Source of the DNA: Bin87 sp965217175
GTDB taxonomy: Bacteria; Chloroflexota; Dehalococcoidia; Lucifugimonadales; UBA3495
Assembly (NCBI GenBank): GCA_965217175.1
Contig: OZ244251.1
Coordinates: 2,418,001 to 2,482,000, forward strand
Length of the DNA stretch: 64,000 nt
Direction of reading: 5' to 3'
The notes beneath the pieces are model-generated. The model was not told the DNA's origin, did not search any database, and saw nothing but the letters and a program-made list of their open reading frames with translations. The translations under genes were made by a program, and so were the position numbers. Positions within the stretch are counted from its first letter, which is position 1. Each line of letters starts with the position of its first letter. Shown here piece after piece: positions 25,302 to 34,692 of this stretch.

Positions 25302-25512
25302 GTATATTGCCCAGTCTCTGACGTCCAATCCTGAAGCGGTCAAGGTGACAGAAACGGACGAAGGCGACCAAATCGTCATCCGCCTCGAGGTTGCTCCGGA
25401 AGACAAGGGCAAAGTAATCGGTCGACAGGGACGGGTCGCGCAGGCGATGCGTGTGCTGCTAAGGGTGGCCGCAGTTAAAGACGGTACCCGCGCAGTGTTG
25501 GAGATTGTCTAG
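25285..25512 (+). CDS. khpA: KH-domain RNA-binding protein KhpA
   Basis: A 75-residue single KH domain with the signature GKVIGRQGRVAQAMRVLL. KhpA-type proteins bind small RNAs and mRNAs and affect cell division and ribosome maturation; they often pair with KhpB, which is not in the window. The ATG at 25285 lies within the end of rpsP; the longer open frame upstream is the shifted rpsP reading. The last codons overlap the TTG start of rimM by eight bases. Confidence 0.92.
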   Translation: MRELIEYIAQSLTSNPEAVKVTETDEGDQIVIRLEVAPEDKGKVIGRQGRVAQAMRVLLRVAAVKDGTRAVLEIV

Positions 25513-26095
25513 CCGCAACCGTTCGCGGCGACAATATCGGCGGGCAGCGAATAGCGGCCGGCCTGAAACGAAAGACTCGGCACCGGCCCCTGACCCAAGA
25601 GAAGACCAGGTCGTCGTAGGACGGGTTACCAGGAATCATGGCTTGGACGGAACCCTGAGGATCCGATCATACTCGGACAATCCACGGCGGTTTCGACCCG
25701 GCGACGTTCTTACTATCGCCGACGCTGAATTCACGGTAACGGCTTTCAAGACGCTGCCAGACGAGTACGGTCTTCTCAATGTGGAAGGACTCACCAGCGT
25801 CTTATTGACCCGGCACCTGATGGGACAATGGATTTACGCTGCCGTCGAAAAAACGCCGGACCTGGTCCCCGGAGAGTATTACCACTATCAACTGCTGGGT
25901 CTCAGCGTGACAACTGACCAGGGGGAACACCTCGGAGAAATTAGCGAGGTGCTGGCCACCGGCAGCAACGACGTGTACGTGGTTAAGTCCAATAACGGGG
26001 ACGAGCTACTGCTGCCGGCGTTACAGCAGGTGGTGAAAGATATCGACCTGGCCTCAGGCGAGATGGTGGTGCACCTGATCCCGGGGTTGCGTTAG
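25505..26095 (+). CDS. rimM: Ribosome maturation factor RimM
   Basis: RimM binds S19 in the 30S head and helps 16S rRNA processing. The 196-residue protein has the N-terminal RimM barrel (VVVGRVTRNHGLDGTLRIRS from about residue 36) and a C-terminal PRC-barrel domain (YYHYQLLGLSV, then DELLLPALQQVVKDID). About 33 basic and Pro-rich residues precede the first domain. The start is a TTG that overlaps khpA by eight bases; a later start near the conserved domain cannot be excluded. The frame ends 73 bases before the convergent moaE. Confidence 0.95.
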   Translation: MSSRNRSRRQYRRAANSGRPETKDSAPAPDPREDQVVVGRVTRNHGLDGTLRIRSYSDNPRRFRPGDVLTIADAEFTVTAFKTLPDEYGLLNVEGLTSVLLTRHLMGQWIYAAVEKTPDLVPGEYYHYQLLGLSVTTDQGEHLGEISEVLATGSNDVYVVKSNNGDELLLPALQQVVKDIDLASGEMVVHLIPGLR

Positions 26096-26168
26096 AACGC
26101 CACCGCTCCAACGCTGAATCCAGGTCTGCGGAACGCGTTAATTGCGGGCGTCCGTCGGCGCCAACGGA

Positions 26169-26651
26169 TCAGTTACCCGGGGCCGGCGCGGCGTGTCGTT
26201 CCGCATGCGCATGATGATGCTCGGCGTCATCCGCGAACTCATGGTCTTCACACGCAACCCAACGGGAGCCGTCGGCAAACCATTCCTTCTTCCAGATTGG
26301 AACGACGGTCTTGATGCGGTTTACCGCCTCGTGACACGCCTCGAAGGCTTCGCGACGGTGCGGTGACGCAACTGCAACCACCAAGCTTACATGTCCGACG
26401 TCGACGCGGCCGGTGCGGTGGGCAATCGCAACATCCTCTATGCCGTAATCCACGCACAGGCTGTCGCGCACCTCGTGCAATTTTTTGATCGCCATTGCAT
26501 CGTAGGCTTCGTACTCCAGGCGAGTAACGGTTTTGCCCCCAAAATTATCTCGGGTCGTGCCGAGGAAGGTCACCACCGCCCCATTGCCATCGGCCCGTAC
26601 GGATTCTGTAACTTGATCCGGATCCAATGGTTCAGAGGTTAGGATGATCAT
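26169..26651 (-). CDS. moaE: Molybdopterin synthase catalytic subunit
   Basis: MoaE transfers sulfur from thiocarboxylated MoaD to cyclic pyranopterin monophosphate to give molybdopterin. Family features: GAVVTFLGTTRDNF, YEAYDAMAIKKL, AIAHRTGRVDVGHVSLVVAV and the active-site lysines in VPIWKKEWF. The length of 160 residues includes a His-rich tail (EHHHAHAERH) that the family usually lacks and that could bind metal. The ATG is three bases after the moaD stop, so the two subunits are co-translated. Confidence 0.95.
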   Translation of the reverse strand: MIILTSEPLDPDQVTESVRADGNGAVVTFLGTTRDNFGGKTVTRLEYEAYDAMAIKKLHEVRDSLCVDYGIEDVAIAHRTGRVDVGHVSLVVAVASPHRREAFEACHEAVNRIKTVVPIWKKEWFADGSRWVACEDHEFADDAEHHHAHAERHAAPAPGN

Positions 26652-26654
26652 AAT

Positions 26655-26903
26655 TCAGCGTCCTCCACTGACCGGCGGTATCAGGCAGACTTCATCGCCA
26701 GAGTGCAATACTAGGTCATCGTCAGCATACTCGGCGTTCACCGCGACCACAATGCGAACCTCGGGCGGCGCCAGGCGCGGATAATCAACGCGCACCGCCG
26801 ACGTGAGTTGCCCCACCGTGCTGCGGTCGGGCAGATCCACGGTAACAATAGACGCGCCGGCCCGTTCCCGGTACAGAGCAAACAATCGAACATCAATGCG
26901 CAT
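26655..26903 (-). CDS. moaD: Molybdopterin synthase sulfur-carrier subunit, MoaD-like
   Basis: A ubiquitin-fold protein of 82 residues starting MRIDVRLFALYRERAGASIV and ending IPPVSGGR. MoaD normally ends in Gly-Gly, whose carboxylate is adenylated and thiolated. Here one Arg follows the two glycines before the stop, so either that residue is trimmed or the activation differs. The gene lies directly before moaE. The frame opens 13 codons earlier, but the ATG at 26903 matches the family start. Confidence 0.92.
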   Translation of the reverse strand: MRIDVRLFALYRERAGASIVTVDLPDRSTVGQLTSAVRVDYPRLAPPEVRIVVAVNAEYADDDLVLHSGDEVCLIPPVSGGR

Positions 26904-27088
26904 ACGCTGAAAATTATGGGCGCAACCGGGTGGAACTGTCAATCGACGTATGAGCTACACGGTGGCGTCGTCGTTGACTCATACCCGTAGAAACACCGAA
27001 GTAATGCCAGGAACTGGCACGGTTCGGTGTATCATGCAGGGGTTCGTAACCAATCGAATCAACCAGCACGTCATCAGGAGATTCAATC

Positions 27089-28192
27089 ATGGCTGACCGG
27101 GACCGTCTTACTCGAACGCTAATGGAATTGATACGGATTGACAGTCCCACTGGCGAGGAAGACGCCATCGACGAACATCTTTCGGTCCGCCTGGCCGGAT
27201 TGGGGGCTGATGTACGCCACGACCCTTACGGTAATCTGGTCGCAACGCTGCCCGGGTCGGGCCCGGCCGCGACCGCGGCTCCGGTTATGTTGTCCGCACA
27301 CATGGACACGGTAGACCCCGGCCGCGGCATCAATCCACTGCTCGACACGGACGGCGAAACCTTGAGGTCTGACGGTTCTACCATACTGGGCGGTGATTGC
27401 AAGGCGGGGTTGGCCATCGTATTGGAAGGACTGACTTCATTGGTGGAGTCGGGCATAACTCGGCGTCCGGTTCAGGTGGTATTCTCGCGTGCTGAAGAAG
27501 GCGGTCTGAACGGAGCGCGCAATCTGGATTTCTCGCTGATCGAGGCAAAAAGTGGCATCGTGTTTGACGGCGAAGGACCCGTCAGCCGCATCTGCGTCGG
27601 TGCGCCAGCCCAGAACATCGTGCAGTGTCGGATAACCGGTGTGGCGGCCCACGCCGGTCTCGAACCTGAAAACGGTACGTCAGCGCTGCTGGTTGCAGCT
27701 CACGTGCTTTGTCGGCTGCCTCTGGGCAGGATCGACTTTGAAACCACCAGCAACATTGGTTTGCTGGAAGGGGGGTTGAAGCGCAACATCGTACCGGAAT
27801 CGGCGTATATGGACGGGGAGCTTCGGTCGCGCGACCAATCCAAGCTTGAGAATTACACCAACGAATTCCGTCGGGCGTTCAACCAGGCTGGGGCCCTGTT
27901 TCCGGACGCCAGGATTGACCTGAACATCTGGAATCAATATCGGGCGTATCAAGTGCCCGCAGACGACGCGGCGCTGAACGAGATCGCGCGATCAGTCACG
28001 GCGGCAGGTTTGTCTCCAACGCTGGAGACCACCGGGGGCGGTTCGGATGCCAACGTGTTTTTCGAGCATGGAATTACCGCTCTCCCGGTGGGCATCGGGG
28101 TTCGAGATTTTCACACCACTCGCGAGACCGCCAACCTCGGCGAAATCGTAGATGGAGCGCGCGTTTGCGAACTGTTTGTCGCAGCTCATTAA
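27089..28192 (+). CDS. M20-family metallopeptidase (peptidase T/PepT2-like)
   Basis: A 367-residue cytosolic peptidase with two domains. Zinc ligands are visible in SAHMDTVDPG, LGGDCKAG and the catalytic pair in SRAEEGGLNG; the last His is in VRDFHTTRE. The dimerisation domain is inserted at about residues 180-290. The TTGGGSDANVF segment is typical of the tripeptidase-like branch. It probably cleaves small peptides. It is a single gene with a possible ribosome site AGGAG 12 bases before the ATG. Confidence 0.92.
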   Translation: MADRDRLTRTLMELIRIDSPTGEEDAIDEHLSVRLAGLGADVRHDPYGNLVATLPGSGPAATAAPVMLSAHMDTVDPGRGINPLLDTDGETLRSDGSTILGGDCKAGLAIVLEGLTSLVESGITRRPVQVVFSRAEEGGLNGARNLDFSLIEAKSGIVFDGEGPVSRICVGAPAQNIVQCRITGVAAHAGLEPENGTSALLVAAHVLCRLPLGRIDFETTSNIGLLEGGLKRNIVPESAYMDGELRSRDQSKLENYTNEFRRAFNQAGALFPDARIDLNIWNQYRAYQVPADDAALNEIARSVTAAGLSPTLETTGGGSDANVFFEHGITALPVGIGVRDFHTTRETANLGEIVDGARVCELFVAAH

Positions 28193-28292
28193 GACGCCCG
28201 CAGATCCAATTGCGATAACGTCCTGCAAAGAGTTGGAACCCGTTCGGAGTCTGCAGGGTAGGGCGAATCTGACTCTGGCGCACCGGCGACGC

Positions 28293-28321
28293 TTGACAGG
28301 CTTGTAGGCGTTGGCTACATT
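28293..28321 (+). promoter_or_regulatory. Promoter of the hopanoid cluster
   Basis: A perfect TTGACA (28293-28298), a 17-base spacer and TACATT (28316-28321) lie 88 bases before the prenyl synthase gene. Nothing else of note is seen in the 28193-28408 gap. Confidence 0.6.
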
Positions 28322-28408
28322 CTGACATCGTTGGAACACAAAGCGCCCAAACCCCCACACGGCGGGCCGCGTTGACTTGATACCTCACCGCTCGGAAGGC
28401 TACCCAAT

Positions 28409-29518
28409 ATGGGCACACAACCAACTGAATCCGCTGCCCCCTCCAATTCGCATAGCAGCACTGATGCCGGCCTGAAAAACGCCGGCCCGCAGTTGCCGAG
28501 CATGTTCGATCGCTATCGGGCAAATCTGGAAGAGGCGATGGCCGCGGGCGTACCCGCAGCGGGCGATAACTGCATCAACACTGTGATGCGGTACCATTTG
28601 GGATGGGTAGACCGCCACGGCAATCCGTCCCCCAACCCCTCTTCCCAAGGGAAAGCGCTGCGCCCCACCCTTTGCATGTTTGCCTGTGATGCATTGCAGG
28701 GAGACCCACGGCAGGCAGCGCCAGCAGCCGCTGCGCTGGAACTGATCCATAATTTTTCCCTGGTACACGACGACATACAGGATGAGGGCACCGAGCGACG
28801 CCATCAACCAACGGTGTGGGCGCTGTGGGGGACGCCCAGGGCGCTGGTGGCGGGTGATGCCATGCAATGCCTCGGCGACCTGAGTTCCCTGCTCGCGAAC
28901 GGAGAAGTGCCTGCGAAGACTGCGATGAGGGTGTCGCAGTTGCTGACTGATAGTTACCTGGAGATGATTGAGGGTCAGTGCCGCGATCTGCAGTTCGAAC
29001 AGCGCGCGGCCATCGAACCCGACGAGTATCTGGAAATGATAGCCCTGAAAACGGGCGCCCTGATCCGCAGCAGTCTGGCGATCGGAGCCACAATTGCGGT
29101 AGATGACGACGATACCGTGGCGGGTGTGGCCCGTTTTGGCAGAGCCATTGGCCGGTTGTTTCAGATTCGCGACGACTATCTGGGCATCTGGGGGGATGAG
29201 GCCATAGTCGGGAAGTCAACGGATAGCGACATCGTTCAACGCAAGAAGAGCTATCCAATCGTGTTCGCTTTCAAACACGCTTCAGGCAGTTCGAGGGAAG
29301 AGCTCACCCGACTGTATGCGCTGGAGTCAATGGAAGAAAGCGATGTAGACCGCGTGATGGAAGTTCTGGAAGAAATCGGAGCCGACAAGCAAACAAACGA
29401 GCTGACCACCTCGACTGCTCAGGAAGCGTTGGCCGCGCTTGGGTCACTGGAATTGCCGCCCTGGGCGACCGACGACGCTGAAAAATTGGTGGAATTCCTC
29501 GCGAGCCGCCTGTTCTAG
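28409..29518 (+). CDS. Polyprenyl diphosphate synthase (FPP/GGPP type)
   Basis: Head-to-tail condensation of isopentenyl units. The 369-residue protein has the first Asp-rich motif DDIQDEGTERR at 121-131 and the second as IRDDYLGIWGDE near 253. GKALRP near residue 81 binds isopentenyl diphosphate. Being first in the hopanoid cluster, it most likely makes the farnesyl diphosphate used for squalene. The unusually long N-terminus (about 30 Ser/Asn/Pro residues) and a short acidic tail add to the usual 300. Chain length cannot be fixed from sequence with confidence. Confidence 0.9.
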   Translation: MGTQPTESAAPSNSHSSTDAGLKNAGPQLPSMFDRYRANLEEAMAAGVPAAGDNCINTVMRYHLGWVDRHGNPSPNPSSQGKALRPTLCMFACDALQGDPRQAAPAAAALELIHNFSLVHDDIQDEGTERRHQPTVWALWGTPRALVAGDAMQCLGDLSSLLANGEVPAKTAMRVSQLLTDSYLEMIEGQCRDLQFEQRAAIEPDEYLEMIALKTGALIRSSLAIGATIAVDDDDTVAGVARFGRAIGRLFQIRDDYLGIWGDEAIVGKSTDSDIVQRKKSYPIVFAFKHASGSSREELTRLYALESMEESDVDRVMEVLEEIGADKQTNELTTSTAQEALAALGSLELPPWATDDAEKLVEFLASRLF

Positions 29519-29566
29519 CGGCGTTACGGAACCTGATAAAGTTTCCCTCTACTCTGGAGATACTAA

Positions 29567-30643
29567 ATGGTTCAAACTAATACAGATGCGATGGTCGCCA
29601 TTAAACCCGCGAAACGCCCGGTGGAACTGGGGTTGCGGATGGGATGGTATATCGTCAAGAACAAATTGCTGGGACGAAAGCGATTTCCGCTGGTAACCAT
29701 GCTGGAGCCGCTGGAAATGTGCAATCTGGCCTGCATCGGGTGCGGCCGCATTAGGGAATACCGCGGGGTTCTGGATAAAATGATGCCGGTGGACGAAGCC
29801 CTGGCTGCGGTGCACAGCTCCGGCGCTCCCATCGTGTCGATTGCCGGTGGTGAACCAACCATCCACCCGCATATCGACAAAATAATCAAAAAGCTGGTGG
29901 AAGAAAAATATTTTGTCTATTGTTGCACCAACGCCCTGCTGCTGGAACGGATGCTGAAGAAAATCCCGCCGTCGAAGTATTTCTGCTGGGTAATACACAT
30001 GGACGGAATGGAAGACAAACACGACGAGTCAGTGGCCCGGGAAGGGGTATTCCGACGGGCGATCGATGGGATTCGCATGGCGGTGTCCCAGGGATACCGG
30101 GTATGCACCAACACTACGGTATTCCGCAATAGCGACGTGGAGGACCTGCGGGAGATGTTCCGGCACGTTAGCGACCTTGGCGTCGAAGGATCAATGATAT
30201 CTCCGGGCTATGATTTCGAAGCCGCGCCCGATCAGGATCTTTTCCTGACGCGCCAGGAATCCCGCAACGTGTTCCGCGACCTGCTCGACCCGGCCAAAAT
30301 AGCCGGCATGAGGCTGTATAACAACCCCCTGTATCTCAATTTCCTGCGCGGCGAACGGGAATATCAGTGCACCGCATGGTCCAATCCTACGTATACGGTT
30401 ATGGGGTGGCGGAAACCCTGCTACCCGCTTGCCGACGAGCACACCGAAAACCTTGATGACCTTTTTGAAGCCAACCTTTGGGAAGAAAAATACGGCGTGG
30501 GACGAGACCCGCGATGCAGCAATTGCATGATGCACTGCGGGTTCGAGTCAGCAACGATTTTCAACGCAATTGGCAAACCGAGAGAATGGGTTACGTTTGT
30601 CAAATCCGGCGCTGCCCACAAGGGTGGCATCAGCGTGGGCTGA
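29567..30643 (+). CDS. hpnH: Adenosyl-hopene transferase HpnH (radical SAM)
   Basis: HpnH joins the 5'-deoxyadenosyl group to hopene, the first step of side-chain extension toward C35 hopanoids. The radical SAM cluster cysteines are Cys52, Cys56 and Cys59 (MCNLACIGCG), followed by SIAGGEPTIHPHID. The C-terminal cysteine group (RCSNCMMHCGFES) matches the family extension. Length is 358 residues. GGAG precedes the ATG 48 bases after the prenyl synthase. The fold is shared with AhbC/AhbD-type heme enzymes, but the context and overall match favour HpnH. Confidence 0.93.
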   Translation: MVQTNTDAMVAIKPAKRPVELGLRMGWYIVKNKLLGRKRFPLVTMLEPLEMCNLACIGCGRIREYRGVLDKMMPVDEALAAVHSSGAPIVSIAGGEPTIHPHIDKIIKKLVEEKYFVYCCTNALLLERMLKKIPPSKYFCWVIHMDGMEDKHDESVAREGVFRRAIDGIRMAVSQGYRVCTNTTVFRNSDVEDLREMFRHVSDLGVEGSMISPGYDFEAAPDQDLFLTRQESRNVFRDLLDPAKIAGMRLYNNPLYLNFLRGEREYQCTAWSNPTYTVMGWRKPCYPLADEHTENLDDLFEANLWEEKYGVGRDPRCSNCMMHCGFESATIFNAIGKPREWVTFVKSGAAHKGGISVG

Positions 30644-30798
30644 CCGATGCTGATCCGGTTTCAGGCGGCAATCTGTCCGATAAAACGACAGACAATCCGC
30701 CGAGAACAGGCCATCCGTTGAAACAGCATTCTCTCGAGGAAACAGACACCGACAGTAAGGCGACCGGGTTAACAGAGAATAAATTTTAGACGGTCGTT

Positions 30799-31512
30799 AT
30801 GCCCGAAATGCTTGCAATACTGGCTCCAACGGCTACAGAACTAGGGGGAATACGGCGAGTAGTCGGCAAGGTCGGCGTGGCTGCAATCACGCTGCATGTT
30901 TCGGGAATCGGAAGAAGCGCCACCCTGAGGGCATGCAATGAAATAGCGGCTTGTAAACCGGACGTGATCATTATGACCGGATTTTGCGGAGCAACAGATC
31001 CCGGACTGAATACGGGCGATCTGCACATCGCCGGAAAGTTTATCCACGGCGAGGAAACCGCATGTCTCCCCAGCGATTTCGGCTTGCAGTCGACGTTGTT
31101 GAGCGCCGCCACCAGCTGCGCGCTGGCGATCTGTGCGGAGCCATCGGCTACCATCGACTACGTAGCTGACGCTGCCGAGAAAGCAACGCTGCGCGATTCT
31201 TTGGGGGTAGCATCCGTCAACATGGAGGATTACTGGGCCGCCGGTGCGGCAGCGCGGGCAGGAATCTCGTTTGTATCGTTGCGAGCCGTACTGGATACGG
31301 CCGGGGAGTCGCTGCCCCCATTCCTCGCTGATGGTAACAAATCTTCCCGGCGTATCGTGTGGGACGCGGTCACGAAACCGGCGCGTACGGCGGGCACGGT
31401 GCGATTGGCGAAACAGGCTCACGTGGCGAGACGCAATCTGACTAGATGTATTTCCCATGCCATCAGTTCAAATGCATTGTGCGCGGTGGCCCAGCCCGCC
31501 GGGGACCTATGA
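30799..31512 (+). CDS. hpnG: Hopanoid-associated nucleosidase/phosphorylase HpnG
   Basis: HpnG removes adenine from adenosylhopane to give ribosylhopane (or its phosphate). The 237-residue protein has a phosphorylase/nucleosidase fold: APTATELGGIRRV at the start, MTGFCGATDPGLNTGDL in the middle, and the nucleoside-binding ASVNMEDYWAA near residue 138. It follows hpnH after a 155-base gap that I cannot assign. The last base pairs share ATGA with the start of hpnA. No strong ribosome site is visible; an ATG three codons later is an alternative. Confidence 0.88.
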   Translation: MPEMLAILAPTATELGGIRRVVGKVGVAAITLHVSGIGRSATLRACNEIAACKPDVIIMTGFCGATDPGLNTGDLHIAGKFIHGEETACLPSDFGLQSTLLSAATSCALAICAEPSATIDYVADAAEKATLRDSLGVASVNMEDYWAAGAAARAGISFVSLRAVLDTAGESLPPFLADGNKSSRRIVWDAVTKPARTAGTVRLAKQAHVARRNLTRCISHAISSNALCAVAQPAGDL

Positions 31513-32528
31513 CGGCGCTTGTGACCGGAGCAACGGGATTCATCGGCGGCAACTTGGCGCGTGCGCTCTGGCAACGCGGCGAGAAGGTGCACGCGCTGGT
31601 TAGGCCCGGCGCCAACGACATCGCCATCCGAGGCACCGGAGTACAACAATTCGCCGGCGACCTGCTGGACATGGACTCCTTGCACCGGGCGGCGGAGGGT
31701 TGCGATTCGGTATTTCATTGCGCCGCAGTGTATGCGTTCTGGTCCCGGCGCCCTGAGGGCATTTACGCTGCCAACGTCCAGGGGACTCGCAACGTCATCG
31801 AGACTGCCCTCAAGGTTGGCATGCGTCGCGCAGTATTTACGAGTTCGGTATCCACGATTGGATGGCCGGATGCTCCCGGGAAGGGGAACTCCACGCCTTC
31901 GCTGGCCAACGAAGAAACTCCAGTCAACCCGAAGCTGCTCGTGGGACACTATAAACGCTCCAAATTTCAGGCCGAACAGGAGGCGCTCACCGCAAATGAG
32001 AAGGGATTACCGGTGATCGTGGTCAATCCCTGCGCCCCGGTTGGCAAGTGGGATGTGAAGCCCACCCCCACGGGTCGTATCCCTCTGGATTTCGCACGAG
32101 GCCGAATCCCCGGTTACATGGACACGGGAATGAATCTGGTGGATGTGGACGACGTAGCCGAAGGGCACATCCTGGCAATGGAGCGGGGCAGACCGGGCCA
32201 ACGATATATTCTCGGCAACCGAAATTTGACCCTCTTGCAAGTATTCAGGATGCTTGCCGATATCACAGGCAGGCGCGTCCCCCGTTTTCGATTCCCGTAT
32301 CCGTTGATTTTGGGCGCCGCCTATGTGGATCAATGGATCCAGGGCGCAATTATGGGGCAAACGCCCAGGATACCCGTGGAAGGAATCCGGGTTGCTCGCC
32401 ATCCCATGTACGTGACCTCCCAAAAAGCCGTTGAGGAGTTGGGAATGCCGCAAAATTCCGTGGAAATAGCCCTGGAAAAAGCGGTGCGCTGGTTCGCCGA
32501 TCACGGTTACATTGGCACGCGAAGTTAG
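31509..32528 (+). CDS. hpnA: Hopanoid-associated sugar epimerase/dehydrogenase HpnA
   Basis: A 339-residue extended short-chain dehydrogenase with the NAD motif VTGATGFIGGNLARAL at the start, the catalytic Tyr-Lys in VGHYKRSKFQAEQE and the downstream VNPCAPVGKWDVKPTPTGR typical of HpnA. Its exact reaction in hopanoid biosynthesis is not settled. The ATG at 31509 overlaps the hpnG stop as ATGA; the upstream open frame belongs to hpnG in another frame. Shc follows 22 bases later. Confidence 0.92.
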   Translation: MTALVTGATGFIGGNLARALWQRGEKVHALVRPGANDIAIRGTGVQQFAGDLLDMDSLHRAAEGCDSVFHCAAVYAFWSRRPEGIYAANVQGTRNVIETALKVGMRRAVFTSSVSTIGWPDAPGKGNSTPSLANEETPVNPKLLVGHYKRSKFQAEQEALTANEKGLPVIVVNPCAPVGKWDVKPTPTGRIPLDFARGRIPGYMDTGMNLVDVDDVAEGHILAMERGRPGQRYILGNRNLTLLQVFRMLADITGRRVPRFRFPYPLILGAAYVDQWIQGAIMGQTPRIPVEGIRVARHPMYVTSQKAVEELGMPQNSVEIALEKAVRWFADHGYIGTRS

Positions 32529-32550
32529 TTACGCTCAGGCTGAATAACCA

Positions 32551-34611
32551 ATGCTTACTCGTGAACAAAATTCCCATTCAACCGGCGGCCCCAATGGGAC
32601 GGGATTCCGAAAGTCGCTGGGCGAAGCGATTTCCCGGACACAGGCGTACTTTCGGCGGTCGCAGCATCCTGACGGGTACTGGTGGGGAGAATTGGAATCC
32701 AACAACACCATGGAAGCCGAGTACGTGATGTTGGGTCAGTTCCTGGGGCAGCGCAATCCGGAACGCGAGCAGCATATCGTACGCTACCTTCTGGAAAGGC
32801 AAAGAGAGGATGGGTCGTGGGCGGTTTACTATGGAGCGCCGGGCGACCTTTCAACGTCGGTCGAGTGTTATTTCGCACTGAAGCTGTGCGGCGGATCCCC
32901 GGAAGCAGACCACATGGTGCGGGCACGGCAGTTTATCTTGTCCAGGGGTGGTTTGCCCCGAGTGCGTGTATTTACGCGCATTTGGCTATCTTTGCTGGGT
33001 CAGTGGAAATGGAGCGGCACTCCGCAACTGTTACCGGAAATGATCCTGCTGCCGCGGTGGGCGCCATTCAACGTGTACCATTTCGCCAGTTGGGCGCGAG
33101 GATGTATCGTGCCGCTGTCCATCATTTCGTCACATCGACCAGTCCGGCCGGTACCCAAAGAATATTCCATCGATGAATTGCTACCCGACGGGCGCGCTGG
33201 AACCGACTACTCCCTGCCATCTCCCGGCGGCATCAACCTGGCTAAATTATTTTGGTGGGCTGAGAAAAAATTGCTTCCCTTGTACAACCGCCTGCCGGTG
33301 AACCCGGCTAGAAAATGGGCCCAACGCAAATCAGTGCAATGGATACTGGACCACCAGGAAGCCGACGGGAGTTGGGGAGGCATTCAACCACCCTGGGTTT
33401 ATAGCCTGATGGCGTTGAGTGTATGCGGTTTCCCGAATGCACATCCGGTCATGCAGCGAGGGTTCGACGGTCTCGAAGCGTTCGGTATTCAAAAAGGCGA
33501 CCACTGGACGGTTCAGGGGTGCATCTCTCCGGTTTGGGATACTTGCCTGATACTGCAGGCGCTGACCGAGAGCGGAACGCCCACGGACGATAAATCAGTG
33601 GCATCGGCAACGCGCTGGCTGGTGAACAAGCAGATCCTGACGGCTGGTGATTGGCAGGTACAGGTCCCGCACGCCCAGCCAGGAGGGTGGGCCTTTGAAT
33701 TCCAGAACGATCGCTACCCGGATATCGACGATACGGCAGAGGTAGTGCTGGCATTGCGCCAGGGGCGGCTCCCCGACGAAGAAGACCATCTACGCGAGCA
33801 GGCTATTGAACGAGCCGTAGCCTGGATTTCCGAGATGCAAAACCGTGATGGCGGGTGGGCATCATTCGACAAGAACAACCATCACACTTACCTTACGGCA
33901 CTGGCATTCAGCGACTTTGGCGAGGTAGTAGACCCATCAAGTGCCGATGTGACGGCCCATGTACTGGAAATGTACGGACGACTGGGTCAACGAACCGATA
34001 ACCGCGCCCTGCAGGATGCCTATCGTTATTTGCGGGCCGAACAGGAAGACGATGGCAGCTGGTTCGGCCGGTGGGGTGTGAACTACGTGTACGGGTTGGG
34101 AGCGGTGCTGCCCGCTCTGGAAGCGCTGGGGGAAGACATGAAGCAGGCTTATGTGCGGCGGGCTGTGGAATGGCTGCTGGCGCACCAGAATGAGGACGGG
34201 GGATGGGGAGAATCCTGCGCATCTTACGTTGACGCATCCAAACGCGGGGTGGGTCCCAGCACCGCGTCGCAGACTGCCTGGGCGATTCTCGCCCTCTTGT
34301 CTACCGATTGTGCCGATCATCCCGCGACGCACTGTGGAGTAGAATACTTGCTCCGCACCCAACAACCCGATGGTCAATGGGACCAACCTTATTTTACGGG
34401 AACCGGCTTCCCCGGATATTTAAGAGGCGCTCGCATCGAAGAACCACCGAGACCGGGCGAACGTGGATTTCAGGGCAGCGAATTGTCAGCGGGTTTTATG
34501 ATTAACTATCATTTGTACCGAAACACCTGGCCCCTTTTGGCGTTGGGGCGCTACCGGAATCAAATGCGCCAGGCTGACGGGAACGCTATTCAGATTGCGA
34601 CGTCAATTTGA
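32551..34611 (+). CDS. shc: Squalene-hopene cyclase
   Basis: Cyclises squalene to hopene and hopanol at the membrane. The 686-residue chain has the protonating motif DIDD at 391-394 (DIDDTAEVVLAL) and several QW repeats, for example DGSWAVYYG, DGSWGG, DGGWASF, DGSWFGRW and DGGWGES. The membrane-inserted part lies around residues 210-250. Length and motif set are complete, so an active enzyme is expected. No good ribosome site precedes the ATG, which may be reached by coupling from hpnA. Confidence 0.97.
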   Translation: MLTREQNSHSTGGPNGTGFRKSLGEAISRTQAYFRRSQHPDGYWWGELESNNTMEAEYVMLGQFLGQRNPEREQHIVRYLLERQREDGSWAVYYGAPGDLSTSVECYFALKLCGGSPEADHMVRARQFILSRGGLPRVRVFTRIWLSLLGQWKWSGTPQLLPEMILLPRWAPFNVYHFASWARGCIVPLSIISSHRPVRPVPKEYSIDELLPDGRAGTDYSLPSPGGINLAKLFWWAEKKLLPLYNRLPVNPARKWAQRKSVQWILDHQEADGSWGGIQPPWVYSLMALSVCGFPNAHPVMQRGFDGLEAFGIQKGDHWTVQGCISPVWDTCLILQALTESGTPTDDKSVASATRWLVNKQILTAGDWQVQVPHAQPGGWAFEFQNDRYPDIDDTAEVVLALRQGRLPDEEDHLREQAIERAVAWISEMQNRDGGWASFDKNNHHTYLTALAFSDFGEVVDPSSADVTAHVLEMYGRLGQRTDNRALQDAYRYLRAEQEDDGSWFGRWGVNYVYGLGAVLPALEALGEDMKQAYVRRAVEWLLAHQNEDGGWGESCASYVDASKRGVGPSTASQTAWAILALLSTDCADHPATHCGVEYLLRTQQPDGQWDQPYFTGTGFPGYLRGARIEEPPRPGERGFQGSELSAGFMINYHLYRNTWPLLALGRYRNQMRQADGNAIQIATSI

Positions 34612-34692
34612 ACCGATAACCAACCAGAATCTGCGCCACTGCCGTGCACTCGTCACATTTCCAACCCGACACACTCAACAAACGTGCGGCTT

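Noticed and set aside
29567..30643. AhbC/AhbD heme enzyme for the radical SAM protein
   Set aside because: Its place between prenyl synthase and hpnG, and its overall sequence, match HpnH.
30644..30798. Extra gene between hpnH and hpnG
   Set aside because: The only open frame is the shifted end of hpnH, and no start or ribosome site is seen.
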